DNA from: Candidatus Opimibacter skivensis
GTDB lineage: Bacteria; Bacteroidota; Bacteroidia; Chitinophagales; Saprospiraceae
Assembly: GCA_016722045.1 (NCBI GenBank)
Contig: JADKGY010000032.1
Coordinates: 230,001 to 294,000 of the forward strand
Direction: 5' to 3'
Length of the DNA: 64,000 nt
The notes under the pieces are model-generated. The model was not told the DNA's origin. It was given only the letters and a program-made list of their open reading frames with translations, and did not search any database. Position numbers and translations under genes: made by a program. Shown here one piece after another: positions 1-8,422 of this stretch (within the stretch, counting starts at the first letter, position 1; each line of letters opens with the position of its first letter).

Positions 1-947
1 TGTTCCAATTCAAGATTAGATAAAGCAACAGACTTTCTTGCTTTAGATTTTCCCCAATCTGCAATAGGCACTGAGAGACCAATTCTGACAACTTCCTGAT
101 CAATCAAATTTGTATAAACCTGATCTAGTTTTGTGCCTGTCTGTGTCAGTCCAAATTGCCTGCCCACCCTCGCTGTGACACCCGTTTCCCCTGAGAACGG
201 GCGACTTCTCTTTTCGCTTCCTCTATACGACGATCAAATCCTACAATAGTGCTTCGGTTTTCAGTGCCAAATTCAAGGCTTGCTGGGCATCAATATCAAT
301 AGTTTCAGGAATTTCATACGGAGGGATCAAATCAAACTGGATATCTCCCTGCAGATTAAGAAGTCCCTTAATTCTTCAGTATTTGTTTGCATATTAAGCT
401 GTGCTTCTGCAAGTCGGGATTCTGCCTGCATAGCATTTAGTTGGACCTGTAATAAATCTGTTTCCGCAATTTTCCCTACTTCCAAATCTACCCCTGGACA
501 GTGTCAGCAAAGTGTCCGCATTCGCCTTATCCTGAATGGCGGCTGCTGCATCAAGCTGGCTAATGAGCAAATCAAAAAATAAATTGGCCGCTTTATTGGC
601 AATTGCTTCCATCTGTTCAGAATATTGCTTTTCGCTTTCCTTATAAATGATGGGTTCGATTTTCTTCCGCCATCTCATCGCATTGAACTGAAAAAGAGGT
701 TGATTGAATTGAAGGCTCACCGGATTTGTCAGATAAGATGTCGCTGCTGGATCCAGACTATTGGCAAATTGATCAAGTCTTCTCAATCCACTTCCAAAAA
801 ATAATGTACCTCCTGTCGGTGAGAAGTCCTGTTGTAGAGAAAGATTTAATTGATTCTCCATAAAAGATCTTCTCGATATGCATTTTGAGCGGTAGCTAAA
901 TGTCCAACACATAGGAACAACAGGAGTTTACTTAACCTACTCATCAT
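1..947 (-). pseudogene. TolC-like outer-membrane efflux protein, multiply frameshifted and cut by the window edge
   Basis: Conceptual translation gives a TolC/OMF channel subunit in at least five reading-frame pieces. A signal peptide starts at 947 (MMSRLSKLLLFLCVGHLATA) and runs into a stop about 33 codons later. A second frame starting near 880 carries the typical 'SPTGGTLFFGSGL' and 'QPLFQFNAMRW' stretch. A third frame has 'VGKIAETDLLQVQLNAMQAE', and further frames have 'LQGDIQFDLIPPYEIPE', 'VGFDRRIEEAKREVARSQG' and 'QFGLTQTGTKLDQVYTN'. Each break can be repaired by one inserted or deleted base, for example near 484, 363, 245 and 190. About 100 residues normally found between the signal peptide and the second piece also seem to be missing. 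It follows macA and macB on the same strand, so it was the outer-membrane partner of that exporter. Either the gene is decaying or the assembly is poor here; neighbouring genes are intact. Confidence 0.8.
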
Positions 948-1059
948 CAAATGTATTCTTAGCATATCATTACTTTTTCAAAATAAAAGCATCTTATTAA
1001 AAGTATTCACTTAAAGATCATCACTTATTTTTGATCACTCGATCACCAGATCACTAATC

Positions 1060-1087
1060 GTTATTCGTTACTCGTTATTCGCTACTC
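1060..1087. repeat. Heptamer tandem array overlapping the macB-like stop codon
   Basis: Four 7-nt units (GTTATTC, GTTACTC, GTTATTC, GCTACTC) occupy 1060-1087, and the stop codon of the permease gene (1082-1084) lies inside the last unit. A looser run of GATCAC words precedes it at 1033-1056. It belongs to the window-wide set of stop-proximal heptamer arrays. Confidence 0.75.
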
Positions 1088-2410
1088 TGTCCGCAGGGCT
1101 TCAATAGGATCAAGCTTCGCTGCTTTCCTTGCAGGAAAAATACCAAAGACAAGTCCGATAGACGCTGCCACGCCAAATGACAATAGAATAGACCACCCCG
1201 ATATAATAGTGGGAATTTTAGCCGTAGTAGCAATAGCCTTGGCAGCAACAACACCAAGTAGTATGCCCAGCATACCTCCGATGACACTCACTAAAATGGC
1301 TTCGAATAAAAACTGCAATACAACATCCCTGCTTGTAGCCCCGATCGCCCGACGTAATCCAATCTCCTTTATTCTTTCATACACAGAGGCAAGCATAATA
1401 TTCATAATACCTATTCCACCCACCAGCAAAGAAATCCCCGCGATGACAGCGAGTACAAGGTTAAATATATCCTGCGTTTTCTGTTGTTGTTGCAACAGAA
1501 GTTCAGGGATCTCCATCGAAAAATCTACCTGCCCTGCATGTCTTCTTTTCATCATCCTGGCGATGACATCAGCGGTAGACTGTAAATATTTTGAATCACT
1601 AACCCTGATGACAAGCCTGTCAATCTGTTGAACCTCCGGTGATTTGTCAGAGTTTTGTCGCCCCTGCATCCCCAGATCTTCCTTGCGTATCCTTGAGCGA
1701 TCACCAAATCGTATAAGGGAAACATCAATAGGAATAAAAACATCAGAATTCAGATCCCTTAAACCCAGAGAAGATAGACTTTCCTTTGTGGCCATTCGTT
1801 TTTCCAAAACTCCAATCACGGTGAAATAATTGTTTCCACATTTGATGGACTGGCCTATTGGGTCTGTCCCACTGAACAATTTGGTTTCAACATTTTTACC
1901 GATCACACAGACTGGCATGTTATGATCAAAATGCTCGCTTGTGAAAAAATGACCTTTGGAAGTAGTTAATTGATTGAGTGAAAAAAAAGTATTCGTCACA
2001 CCTACACATCTTATGGAAAGTATCTTACCGGAATAGATGGCCTTTGTCTGGCGTATGATCTCAGGACTTAACAGTTCAACGGAGGGGATATTTTTGATGA
2101 CCTCGAGATCACCCTTGGACATTCCTGGAGCCCATGTCACAAGCTTGGTATCGTTACCTGCTTTATTGGCTGTACTTTCTTCCTCTCCATCTTTTTTTGA
2201 ATCAGGAGAAGCATGCGTAAACACAATATTATTTGTACCTATCAATCGCATCTGATCAAGAAGGAATTTCTTCGCACCTGAACCTATAGCCAGCATTGCG
2301 ATGACAGCAGCCACACCGAAAACAACACCGAGAGCAGTGAGCATACCTCGCAACTTATTGACAAGTACACTTTCTACGGCTACTCTGAAAAGGAATAGAT
2401 ATCGCTCCAT
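1082..2410 (-). CDS. MacB-like ABC transporter permease (FtsX/MacB_PCD), no ATPase domain
   Basis: A 442-residue inner-membrane permease of a tripartite MacAB-TolC type exporter. One membrane helix lies at about residues 17-40 (LGVVFGVAAVIAMLAIGSGA), followed by a periplasmic MacB core domain. Three helices at the C-terminus form the FtsX domain, with the typical 'GGIGIMNIMLASV' and 'GLRRAIGA' motifs and the family ending 'DPIEALRTE'. Unlike E. coli MacB it has no fused nucleotide-binding domain, so a separate ATPase must energise it, and none is visible in this window. It lies 24 bp downstream of the MacA-like adaptor and upstream of the broken TolC gene, evidently one operon. The substrate cannot be inferred. 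Confidence 0.9.
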   Translation of the reverse strand: MERYLFLFRVAVESVLVNKLRGMLTALGVVFGVAAVIAMLAIGSGAKKFLLDQMRLIGTNNIVFTHASPDSKKDGEEESTANKAGNDTKLVTWAPGMSKGDLEVIKNIPSVELLSPEIIRQTKAIYSGKILSIRCVGVTNTFFSLNQLTTSKGHFFTSEHFDHNMPVCVIGKNVETKLFSGTDPIGQSIKCGNNYFTVIGVLEKRMATKESLSSLGLRDLNSDVFIPIDVSLIRFGDRSRIRKEDLGMQGRQNSDKSPEVQQIDRLVIRVSDSKYLQSTADVIARMMKRRHAGQVDFSMEIPELLLQQQQKTQDIFNLVLAVIAGISLLVGGIGIMNIMLASVYERIKEIGLRRAIGATSRDVVLQFLFEAILVSVIGGMLGILLGVVAAKAIATTAKIPTIISGWSILLSFGVAASIGLVFGIFPARKAAKLDPIEALRTE

Positions 2411-2434
2411 GTTTGCTGGTTGTCGTGAGGTGAT

Positions 2435-3820
2435 TTAAAAAATAATAAATGAACCACCTTCATCACTATCACCTGAAAGGTTTTCAGCTTTAATGGTTTT
2501 GGCCACTTCCTGCTGAATTTTCATACGTTCAGATTTTGTTTTCTCTAATTTCTCCACTGCTGCTTGTTTGTCGGCAGGACTCAGGTATGCAAATGCTATC
2601 TTGTCACCATCAGCCGGAGCGTTGATACTCAATTCATCACCTGCTTTCAGTCCTGCACCGATGCAAATGCTCAAATCATTTGATGGACCTGTCACAACTT
2701 CCTGCCTGACAAAGCCGGATTTACTTTTCAGGTAGACGAAGCTTATACTGTCAGTTTGTATAGCTTCAAGTGGAACTTGAAGGCAGCTAGGTATTGAATC
2801 AACTAAAAGATCAAGACCGGTAGTCATGGCAGGTCTAAGCAGCGAATCGATAGCATGAAGCTGTATGATGACTTCAAAAACTTTTGTATCAAAATTCCGT
2901 ACCTGCTCGCCAATGTTGGCCTTCGAGATCACTACGCCCGAGAATTCCTTCCCTGGAAAGGCATCCAATGAGATTTTTGCTTTTTGGCCTAGTATGACCT
3001 GGCTTATGTCTACTTCATTGATGTAGGCTTTGGTGATCATTTCGCTTAGGTCAGGAAGTTCGGCGATGGTTGGATCCCAGGAGGAAACCTGTGAGCCGGG
3101 ACCCCTTTTGCCGTTCCAGTCACGCACATAGATGACCATTCCACTTTTGGGGGCGGTCACTGTCATTTGAGTTTGAAGTTCCAATAGTCGATCAAGCTTG
3201 AATTGTTGCTGGCGGTTTGAAGCGTTTATTTCTTCAATTTTAGCGATTGATTTCTCTTTGGTTAATTTAAGTTTTGAGGCTAACTGATCGAGTTCACGTT
3301 GTGCCCTTTCGAGGTCAAGCTGCGATTGTTGAATGATGGCCTGAGGTTCATATTTGCTCAGTTCGAGTGAGAGTTGTTTTTCCTTCATTGAAAAACTGAC
3401 ATTGACATACTCATCCCTGAGACCCCGCATTTCAATGGCCGTATCGATCTTGGCCTGATCGAGCTGTGTCGCAATTTTTTCAATTTCGGTCTGGGATTCT
3501 TTGATTTTGCCATCCAGCTCTGTGCGGTCCAGGGAGGCAATAAACTGGCCCTGCTGAACAATTGTACCTTCAGGAACCAAGGTGGAGATCGTCACCTGAT
3601 AGATATCGACTGTTCGTAAACCTTCAGGACCTTTGATTTTTTCAGAGCGTTTTGCCTGCAATTCCCCCGGGGCATGAATAGTGACGGAGAGTGGTGCTTC
3701 ACTCGCTTTCACGATCAGATCGCCTGCAGGAACTGCAGTTCCGGATTTCCGAAAAAGAAAAAATGCAGCAATTGCGATTATGGGCAAACCAATAAATAGA
3801 AGTTGGCGGGGTGATTTCAT
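2435..3820 (-). CDS. MacA/HlyD-family periplasmic adaptor subunit
   Basis: A 461-residue membrane-fusion protein linking the inner-membrane permease to a TolC channel. It has an N-terminal membrane anchor (about residues 8-23, LFIGLPIIAIAAFFLF), a first half-lipoyl strand region with 'VPEGTIVQQGQFIASLD', and a long alpha-helical coiled-coil hairpin (about 95-220). The second lipoyl half follows ('VTAPKSGMVIYVRD'), then beta-barrel domains and a charged C-terminal tail. It is the first gene of the macA-macB-tolC operon and diverges from serC across a 330-bp spacer (3821-4150). I see no convincing TAnnTTTG promoter for it in that AT-rich spacer. Calling the system antibiotic efflux would go beyond the evidence, because Bacteroidota carry many paralogous systems. 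Confidence 0.88.
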   Translation of the reverse strand: MKSPRQLLFIGLPIIAIAAFFLFRKSGTAVPAGDLIVKASEAPLSVTIHAPGELQAKRSEKIKGPEGLRTVDIYQVTISTLVPEGTIVQQGQFIASLDRTELDGKIKESQTEIEKIATQLDQAKIDTAIEMRGLRDEYVNVSFSMKEKQLSLELSKYEPQAIIQQSQLDLERAQRELDQLASKLKLTKEKSIAKIEEINASNRQQQFKLDRLLELQTQMTVTAPKSGMVIYVRDWNGKRGPGSQVSSWDPTIAELPDLSEMITKAYINEVDISQVILGQKAKISLDAFPGKEFSGVVISKANIGEQVRNFDTKVFEVIIQLHAIDSLLRPAMTTGLDLLVDSIPSCLQVPLEAIQTDSISFVYLKSKSGFVRQEVVTGPSNDLSICIGAGLKAGDELSINAPADGDKIAFAYLSPADKQAAVEKLEKTKSERMKIQQEVAKTIKAENLSGDSDEGGSFIIF

Positions 3821-4120
3821 CGTTTTTTCAATAGTTGGTAAAAAAAATTTTGACTGCCTAGAACAAGGTAATTAAAGGATTAAGAAGTTGGTGGCACAAT
3901 TAAATGCATTTAAATATATCGTTGAACGAATAAATAGATTGTGTGATTGTACCATTATTCCTATCCATTAGTCATTGGAATTCGATTTTAATACCCTTTT
4001 TATAGACTAAATCACCCTTCTTATCAGGCAGGGGATCGCACTAATAATGTTGAATACTAAAACGTTTCTATTTAAATGATTTTTCACCGTTGAATCATCA
4101 AAAAGTCAGATGATGAATTG

Positions 4121-4128
4121 TAGATTTG
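4121..4128 (+). promoter_or_regulatory. Candidate -7 element (TAnnTTTG) for serC
   Basis: TAGATTTG, 23 bp before the serC ATG, matches the Bacteroidota sigma-A -7 consensus TAnnTTTG. No TTG element is found at the expected 17-20 bp further upstream (the nearest is about 28 bp away), so this is only a partial match. The rest of the 3821-4150 spacer is AT-rich without other recognisable structure. Confidence 0.4.
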
Positions 4129-4150
4129 TCGTCACAATCTGATTACGATT

Positions 4151-5224
4151 ATGCCCAGGATCATAAACTTCTCTGCAGGACCTTCCATTCTGCCCCAAAC
4201 TGTTTTTGAGCAGGCCTCACAGGCTGTTCTCAATCTCAATAATTCCGGATTATCCATACTTGAGATTTCTCATCGTTCCTCCTATTTTGAGCCTATCCTG
4301 CATGAAGCCGGGCAGCTCGTCAGGGACCTGTTGGGATTGACAGATGAATTTGAGGTGCTGTTCTTATCGGGAGGGGCAAGCACACAATTTTTTATGACGG
4401 TGATGAATCTGCTACCGGAAGGTCAAAAAGCTGCGTATGTTGATACAGGAGTCTGGTCAAGCAAAGCCATTAATGAGGCAAAAATCCTTGGTTCTATTGA
4501 CGTCATCGCCAGTTCAAAGGATGCCAATTACAACTACATACCAAAAGGATACAAGATTGCCTCTGATTATGCCTACTTGCATCTGACCAGTAATAACACG
4601 ATATACGGGACACAATATCAGTCCTTCCCTGAATCCCCGATACCTATCGTATGCGATATGTCATCTGATATCTTTTCTAAACCGATTGAGCCTCATCGTT
4701 TCGGACTAATCTATGGAGGTGCTCAAAAAAATCTGGGCCCGGCCGGTGTCACATTAGTCATCGTTAGAAAAGATATGCTCGGGAAAGTCAATAAGACATT
4801 GCCTACGATGCTCCGTTATGAAACGCATATACAGAATGAATCTATGTACAATACACCTCCTGTTTTTCCGATTTATGTAAGTATGCTTACACTCAGATGG
4901 CTACGCGATCTGGGGGGATTGACAGCGATGCAAAAGATAAATGAACGGAAGGCAAAATATCTGTACGATGTCATAGATGCTATTCCATTTTATCTGGGTC
5001 ATAGTGTTCCGGAAGACCGGTCAAGAATGAATGTGACATTCAACCTTGAAGACAATTCATTAAGCAAGGAATTCCAGGCTTTCTGTGAAGAAGCAGGTTG
5101 CGATGGATTGAAAGGGCATAAATCTGTCGGAGGTTTCAGAGCATCTATTTATAACGCTATGCCTGAAGAGGGAGTAAAAGTATTAGCTGAGGTCATGAAA
5201 GAGTTTGCGCTGAAACATGCGTAG
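4151..5224 (+). CDS. serC: Phosphoserine aminotransferase
   Basis: A 357-residue PLP-dependent class V aminotransferase converting 3-phosphohydroxypyruvate and glutamate to phosphoserine in serine synthesis (it can also act in the pyridoxal phosphate pathway). The N-terminus 'INFSAGPSILP', the cofactor-phosphate region 'LFLSGGASTQF' (about 71-80), and the PLP lysine K193 in 'YGGAQKNLGPAG' are all present. Full family length. It is not next to serA here. Its end overlaps the next gene by 8 bp (ATGCGTAG), which implies translational coupling to a metallopeptidase. Confidence 0.96.
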   Translation: MPRIINFSAGPSILPQTVFEQASQAVLNLNNSGLSILEISHRSSYFEPILHEAGQLVRDLLGLTDEFEVLFLSGGASTQFFMTVMNLLPEGQKAAYVDTGVWSSKAINEAKILGSIDVIASSKDANYNYIPKGYKIASDYAYLHLTSNNTIYGTQYQSFPESPIPIVCDMSSDIFSKPIEPHRFGLIYGGAQKNLGPAGVTLVIVRKDMLGKVNKTLPTMLRYETHIQNESMYNTPPVFPIYVSMLTLRWLRDLGGLTAMQKINERKAKYLYDVIDAIPFYLGHSVPEDRSRMNVTFNLEDNSLSKEFQAFCEEAGCDGLKGHKSVGGFRASIYNAMPEEGVKVLAEVMKEFALKHA

Positions 5225-5963
5225 CAGACAAACCAGAACCTCAGTAAGATGGCAGGGGATACACCTTCCCTTGCTCATCATCGAAGAGCCCAGAGTTGAC
5301 ACACGGGTCTCTTTCGGCAAAACCTCTGCCTACCTGAGGATGCCTTATTCGGCACCTAAAGAATACAAACAGGAAAAACTGATATGGGCCAAAAAGTGGC
5401 TTTTGGAGACGTTGACAGAGAAGCCCGATCTGGCCCAACGATGGAAAAATAAAGAATATCGTACCGGCCAGATTATTAAGACCGCCTTTAAAAATTTCAC
5501 ATTACAGCTTTCTACCAGCAAGTCAAAATCTACGGGTACAGCCCATATCGACGGATCAAATCTTGTGCTCAGCCTTCCACTACTTGAAGAGCAGGATTAT
5601 TACACAAGGGACTTCATCACTTCATTGATATCAAGAAGCATCAGTGCAGATCTCATGCCTTCATTTTCTGCCCGCGTAGAATCATACAACAAACTATTCT
5701 ACAAGGAGGAGATCAATGACATCAAGCTCAAATATGTACATAGTCGCTGGGGTAGTTGTGCTAACAATGGTAATCTTAATTTTTCTTCCAAAATCTTACT
5801 TGCTCCGCCTAATATCATGGACAGTGTGATCATCCACGAACTTTCTCACCTTAAAGAAATGAATCACGGATCCCGTTTTTGGAAATGGGTAGAGAAAGCG
5901 GATGAGAATTTTCTGAAACACGAGGCGTGGTTGAAGAAATACGGAGACAGACTCGATTTCTGA
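5217..5963 (+). CDS. YgjP-like metallopeptidase domain protein (M48-related, DUF45)
   Basis: A 248-residue soluble protein with the WTG/YgjP-type zinc peptidase signature. H207-E-L-S-H211 forms the HExxH site, H217 in 'MNHGSRFW' is a plausible third ligand, and 'SRWGSC' (176-181) is the conserved motif preceding the catalytic helix in this family. There is no signal peptide, so it is probably cytoplasmic. The start ATG overlaps the serC stop, and no other upstream start fits. Family members are widespread; YgjP-type proteins have no settled physiological role as far as I know. Its stop codon (5961-5963) lies inside a heptamer array. Confidence 0.88.
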   Translation: MRSRQTRTSVRWQGIHLPLLIIEEPRVDTRVSFGKTSAYLRMPYSAPKEYKQEKLIWAKKWLLETLTEKPDLAQRWKNKEYRTGQIIKTAFKNFTLQLSTSKSKSTGTAHIDGSNLVLSLPLLEEQDYYTRDFITSLISRSISADLMPSFSARVESYNKLFYKEEINDIKLKYVHSRWGSCANNGNLNFSSKILLAPPNIMDSVIIHELSHLKEMNHGSRFWKWVEKADENFLKHEAWLKKYGDRLDF

Positions 5964-5996
5964 TTTCTGATTTGGGATTTGAGATTTGGGATATTA
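5955..5996. repeat. GATTTNN heptamer array spanning the metallopeptidase stop codon
   Basis: Six consecutive 7-nt units (GATTTCT, GATTTCT, GATTTGG, GATTTGA, GATTTGG, GATATTA). The first two encode the last codons and the stop TGA of the metallopeptidase, so the array has grown from within the gene end. Confidence 0.75.
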
Positions 5997-6072
5997 AACG
6001 AAAAAAGAAAATGATTCCCCATTGATATATTTCGTAAAATATTTCTTTAAACATTTTCTCACATCTCATCAC

Positions 6073-6142
6073 ATCTCACATCTCACATCTCACATCTCAT
6101 ATCTCATATCTCATATCTCATATCTCATATCTCATATCTCAC
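6073..6142. repeat. ATCTCAY heptamer tandem array, 10 units
   Basis: Ten uninterrupted 7-nt units, mostly ATCTCAC on the left and ATCTCAT on the right, with a degenerate unit just upstream. It occupies most of the 290-bp spacer between the metallopeptidase and the SRPBCC gene. It is open in one frame on the plus strand but clearly low complexity, not coding. Confidence 0.92.
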
Positions 6143-6254
6143 ATTGTCGAAGCGGCCCCCGATTATGTCGCATTTCCACACCCTCGATTACATTTTCCGC
6201 TCTTATGTTTGTATCGTCAAATCGACATCATACTGAATCTTAAAAATTAAAATC

Positions 6255-6674
6255 ATGACCACTTTAAAACAAAATATTACTGTACAAACAACAATCGATG
6301 CACCCGTAGAAAAAGTATGGAAAAAATGGACAACACCGTCTGACATTATGGAATGGAATAATGCATCCGATGACTGGCATACGCCTCATGTAGAAAATAA
6401 TATGCAGGTTGGAGAAAAATTTCTGGCGCGCATGGAAGCAAAAGACGGAAGTTTTGGTTTTGATTTTGAAGGCACCTACGAAGTCATCATTCCTAATAAA
6501 AAAATAATCTATGTCCTCGCCGACGGACGCCGGGTAGATATCACCTTTGAATCAAAAGGTCTTCAAACTCTGGTAACTGAAACTTTTGATGCGGAGGATG
6601 AGAATACGCTTGAATTGCAAAGAACTGGATGGCAGGCGATATTGGATAATTTCAAAAAGCATACAGAAAAATAA
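6255..6674 (+). CDS. SRPBCC / AHSA1-like domain protein
   Basis: A 139-residue single-domain protein of the START/Bet v1-like helix-grip fold. The AHSA1-type N-terminus 'TTIDAPVEKVWKKWTTPSDI' and the internal 'FEGTYEVIIPNKKIIYVLADGR' are typical. Such proteins bind hydrophobic ligands or resemble the Hsp90 co-chaperone Aha1 C-domain, and a specific function cannot be assigned. It starts the small plus-strand cluster SRPBCC - DUF4287 - DUF1801 with 10-bp and 4-bp spacers, which suggests co-transcription. Confidence 0.85.
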   Translation: MTTLKQNITVQTTIDAPVEKVWKKWTTPSDIMEWNNASDDWHTPHVENNMQVGEKFLARMEAKDGSFGFDFEGTYEVIIPNKKIIYVLADGRRVDITFESKGLQTLVTETFDAEDENTLELQRTGWQAILDNFKKHTEK

Positions 6675-6684
6675 AATTGTACTC

Positions 6685-6903
6685 ATGTCATTTCAGGCCT
6701 ATCTCGATAATATCAAAGCGAAGACCGGTAAATCAGCTGATGACTTTCGCAAACTCGCCGAGAAGAAAGGGTTTCTTCAAAAAGGTGAATTAAAACCTGG
6801 TGTAAAAGCTGGTCAGATTGTATCGTGGCTGAAAGAAGATTTTGATCTGGGGCACGGACACTCGATGGCCATCTATGCTTACTTTAAAGGAAAGAAAGAT
6901 TAA
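6685..6903 (+). CDS. Small DUF4287-type protein
   Basis: A 72-residue protein, 'MSFQAYLDNIKAKTGKSADD' at its start, with the DUF4287 pattern 'KPGVKAGQIVSWLKEDFDLG' and an ending 'GHSMAIYAYFKGKKD'. The ATG at 6685 is chosen because an upstream extension in the same frame overlaps the SRPBCC gene. DUF4287 domains are often fused to or neighbours of other small domains such as DUF5655. No catalytic residues or known activity are apparent. Confidence 0.8.
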   Translation: MSFQAYLDNIKAKTGKSADDFRKLAEKKGFLQKGELKPGVKAGQIVSWLKEDFDLGHGHSMAIYAYFKGKKD

Positions 6904-6907
6904 ACGC

Positions 6908-7294
6908 ATGGACGCTTCAATACAGGATATTGATTCGTATATAGCCCGTTATCCTCCTGATGTGCGCAAACTTCTTGAACAGGTCAGATCGACAATTCGA
7001 AAAGCTGCTCCGGAAGCTCAGGAAAAAATAGGATATGGCATTCCGACATTCACACTCCACGGCAATCTTGTACATTTTGGAGGTTTTAAAAATCATATTG
7101 GTTTTTATCCGGGTCCTGATGCCATTGTGGCTTTTAAAAAAGAATTGTCTGTTTATGACGGAGCTAAAGGTTCAATTCAATTTCCGATTGATGAGCCGAT
7201 ACCTTTAAGTTTGATCACAAAAATGGTAAAATATCGTGTAGCCCAAAACAAAGAAAAGGTTATTCTGAAATCGCTAAAAAAGAAGAAAAAATAA
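6908..7294 (+). CDS. DUF1801 (YdhG-like) protein
   Basis: A 128-residue protein with the DUF1801 core: 'IDSYIARYPPDVRKLLEQVR' at the N-terminus, 'PEAQEKIGYGIPTF' and 'GFKNHIGFYPGPDAI'. The family includes Bacillus Fra (an iron chaperone-like protein) and E. coli YdhG, but many members are uncharacterised. The start ATG at 6908 is 4 bp after the DUF4287 stop; a longer reading in the same frame would overlap that gene. The C-terminus is lysine rich (LKSLKKKKK). Confidence 0.85.
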   Translation: MDASIQDIDSYIARYPPDVRKLLEQVRSTIRKAAPEAQEKIGYGIPTFTLHGNLVHFGGFKNHIGFYPGPDAIVAFKKELSVYDGAKGSIQFPIDEPIPLSLITKMVKYRVAQNKEKVILKSLKKKKK

Positions 7295-7343
7295 ATTTAT
7301 CCTAAAGTCGTAATGAGTGATATCGGAACTGTGTCTTCACATT

Positions 7344-7609
7344 TTCGGGAAACTCACCCCAACCTCTCTCTTACGATATGCTATATGTGACTTTCGGGAA
7401 ACTCACCCCCTTCCCCTTCTTATTAAACTCCCGGAAAACTCACCCCCTTCCCCTCTCTTAGGAGAGTACTAACTAATGGAAATAAAATTCATGTGAGAGA
7501 GGGGTGATAAGATTTTCGAATGTAAATCATGACTCCCCTCTCTCCCGTTGGTACTGTTTCTTTCATCATCATATACTGTATTAAGAGAGGGGAAGGGGGT
7601 GAGTTTTCC
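7344..7609. repeat. Composite inverted and direct repeat in the spacer before cysH
   Basis: A perfect 28-bp inverted repeat has arms at 7433-7460 and 7582-7609 around a 121-bp centre. The centre contains a second hairpin pairing GAGAGAGGGG with CCCCTCTCTC (about 7494-7503 and 7534-7543). Partial direct copies of the arm word (TCGGGAAACTCACCCC) occur near 7344 and 7393. The 7295-7701 spacer holds no gene. The structure resembles a dispersed non-coding repeat or miniature element rather than a simple terminator. Confidence 0.8.
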
Positions 7610-7701
7610 GAAAAGCATAAGAGTTGCCCGAAAGCCGTGTGAGGTCCGAAACTGTTTACAGTCTTGAGTTGTTGAAAAGGCTCAATACCTTTGCCCTCAG
7701 C

Positions 7702-8403
7702 ATGGATAAGTCCGGAATACCAGAAATCATAGATAGAATAGGTGAAAAGCTGGAAGAATATAAATCCTCAGGCAGGAAGGCTTTTGTCAGCTCATCCTTT
7801 CAGACCCACAGTTTGCCGCTGTTACATATAATCAGTCGTTTTCAACCTGATACTCCGGTCTATTTTCTCAATACCGGTTTTCATTTCCCTGAGACGATCA
7901 CATTTAGGTATGAAATCGCTGATCTGTTCGGTTTAAATATCATTGATGCCGTGTCTCCTGTTTCGAAAGCGGGACAACGGGATGGTAATGGGAAATTCTT
8001 TTTTGTCAACAATCCTGATCATTGTTGCTATCTGAATAAGGTTTTGCCTTTAGAACCCATCATCCTGAGTCATGATATCTGGATCAATGGGGTGCGACGT
8101 GATCAGACGAAATTCAGATCACAATTGAATGAAGAAGAGGCGATGGAAAATGGCAAGATGAGATATCACCCTATGCTGGATTGGACATCAAAAATGATCT
8201 GGGAATACCGGAAGGAATATAACCTCCCCGAACATCCACTTGACGCACAAGGGTATCTTAGTATTGGATGTATGCCGTGTACAAGATCATTTGTTGAAGG
8301 AGGTGACAATCGACAGGCGAGATGGGCGGGAACATCTAAAGATGAATGCGGGATACAGACGGAATTTGTAAAGGTGGAGGCTAAGGCTGAGGCTAAGGTG
8401 TAA
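7702..8403 (+). CDS. cysH: Adenylyl-sulfate (APS) reductase, Fe-S type CysH
   Basis: A 233-residue assimilatory reductase that reduces activated sulfate to sulfite with thioredoxin. The N-type ATP pyrophosphatase fold starts at 'FVSSSFQTHSLPLLHII'. Both cysteine pairs C108-C109 (DHCC) and C190/C193 (IGCMPC) are present. They ligate a [4Fe-4S] cluster and mark APS rather than PAPS reductases. The nucleophilic cysteine is C216 in 'DECGIQ'. I use the ATG at 7702; an in-frame TTG at 7624 would add 26 residues partly encoded by repeat DNA. The C-terminal tail (VEAKAEAKV) comes from a GGCTRA hexamer repeat and looks acquired. No other cys genes adjoin it. Confidence 0.9.
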   Translation: MDKSGIPEIIDRIGEKLEEYKSSGRKAFVSSSFQTHSLPLLHIISRFQPDTPVYFLNTGFHFPETITFRYEIADLFGLNIIDAVSPVSKAGQRDGNGKFFFVNNPDHCCYLNKVLPLEPIILSHDIWINGVRRDQTKFRSQLNEEEAMENGKMRYHPMLDWTSKMIWEYRKEYNLPEHPLDAQGYLSIGCMPCTRSFVEGGDNRQARWAGTSKDECGIQTEFVKVEAKAEAKV

Positions 8404-8422
8404 CTCACAGTGCTGCCAAAGT

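Noticed and set aside
6073..6142. Possible CRISPR array
   Set aside because: Units of 7 nt without spacers and no cas genes; simple tandem repeat. The same holds for all other arrays in the window.
6022..6243. 73-codon frame with Ser/His/Ile repeats
   Set aside because: Encoded by the ATCTCAY heptamer array; no conserved residues outside the repeat.
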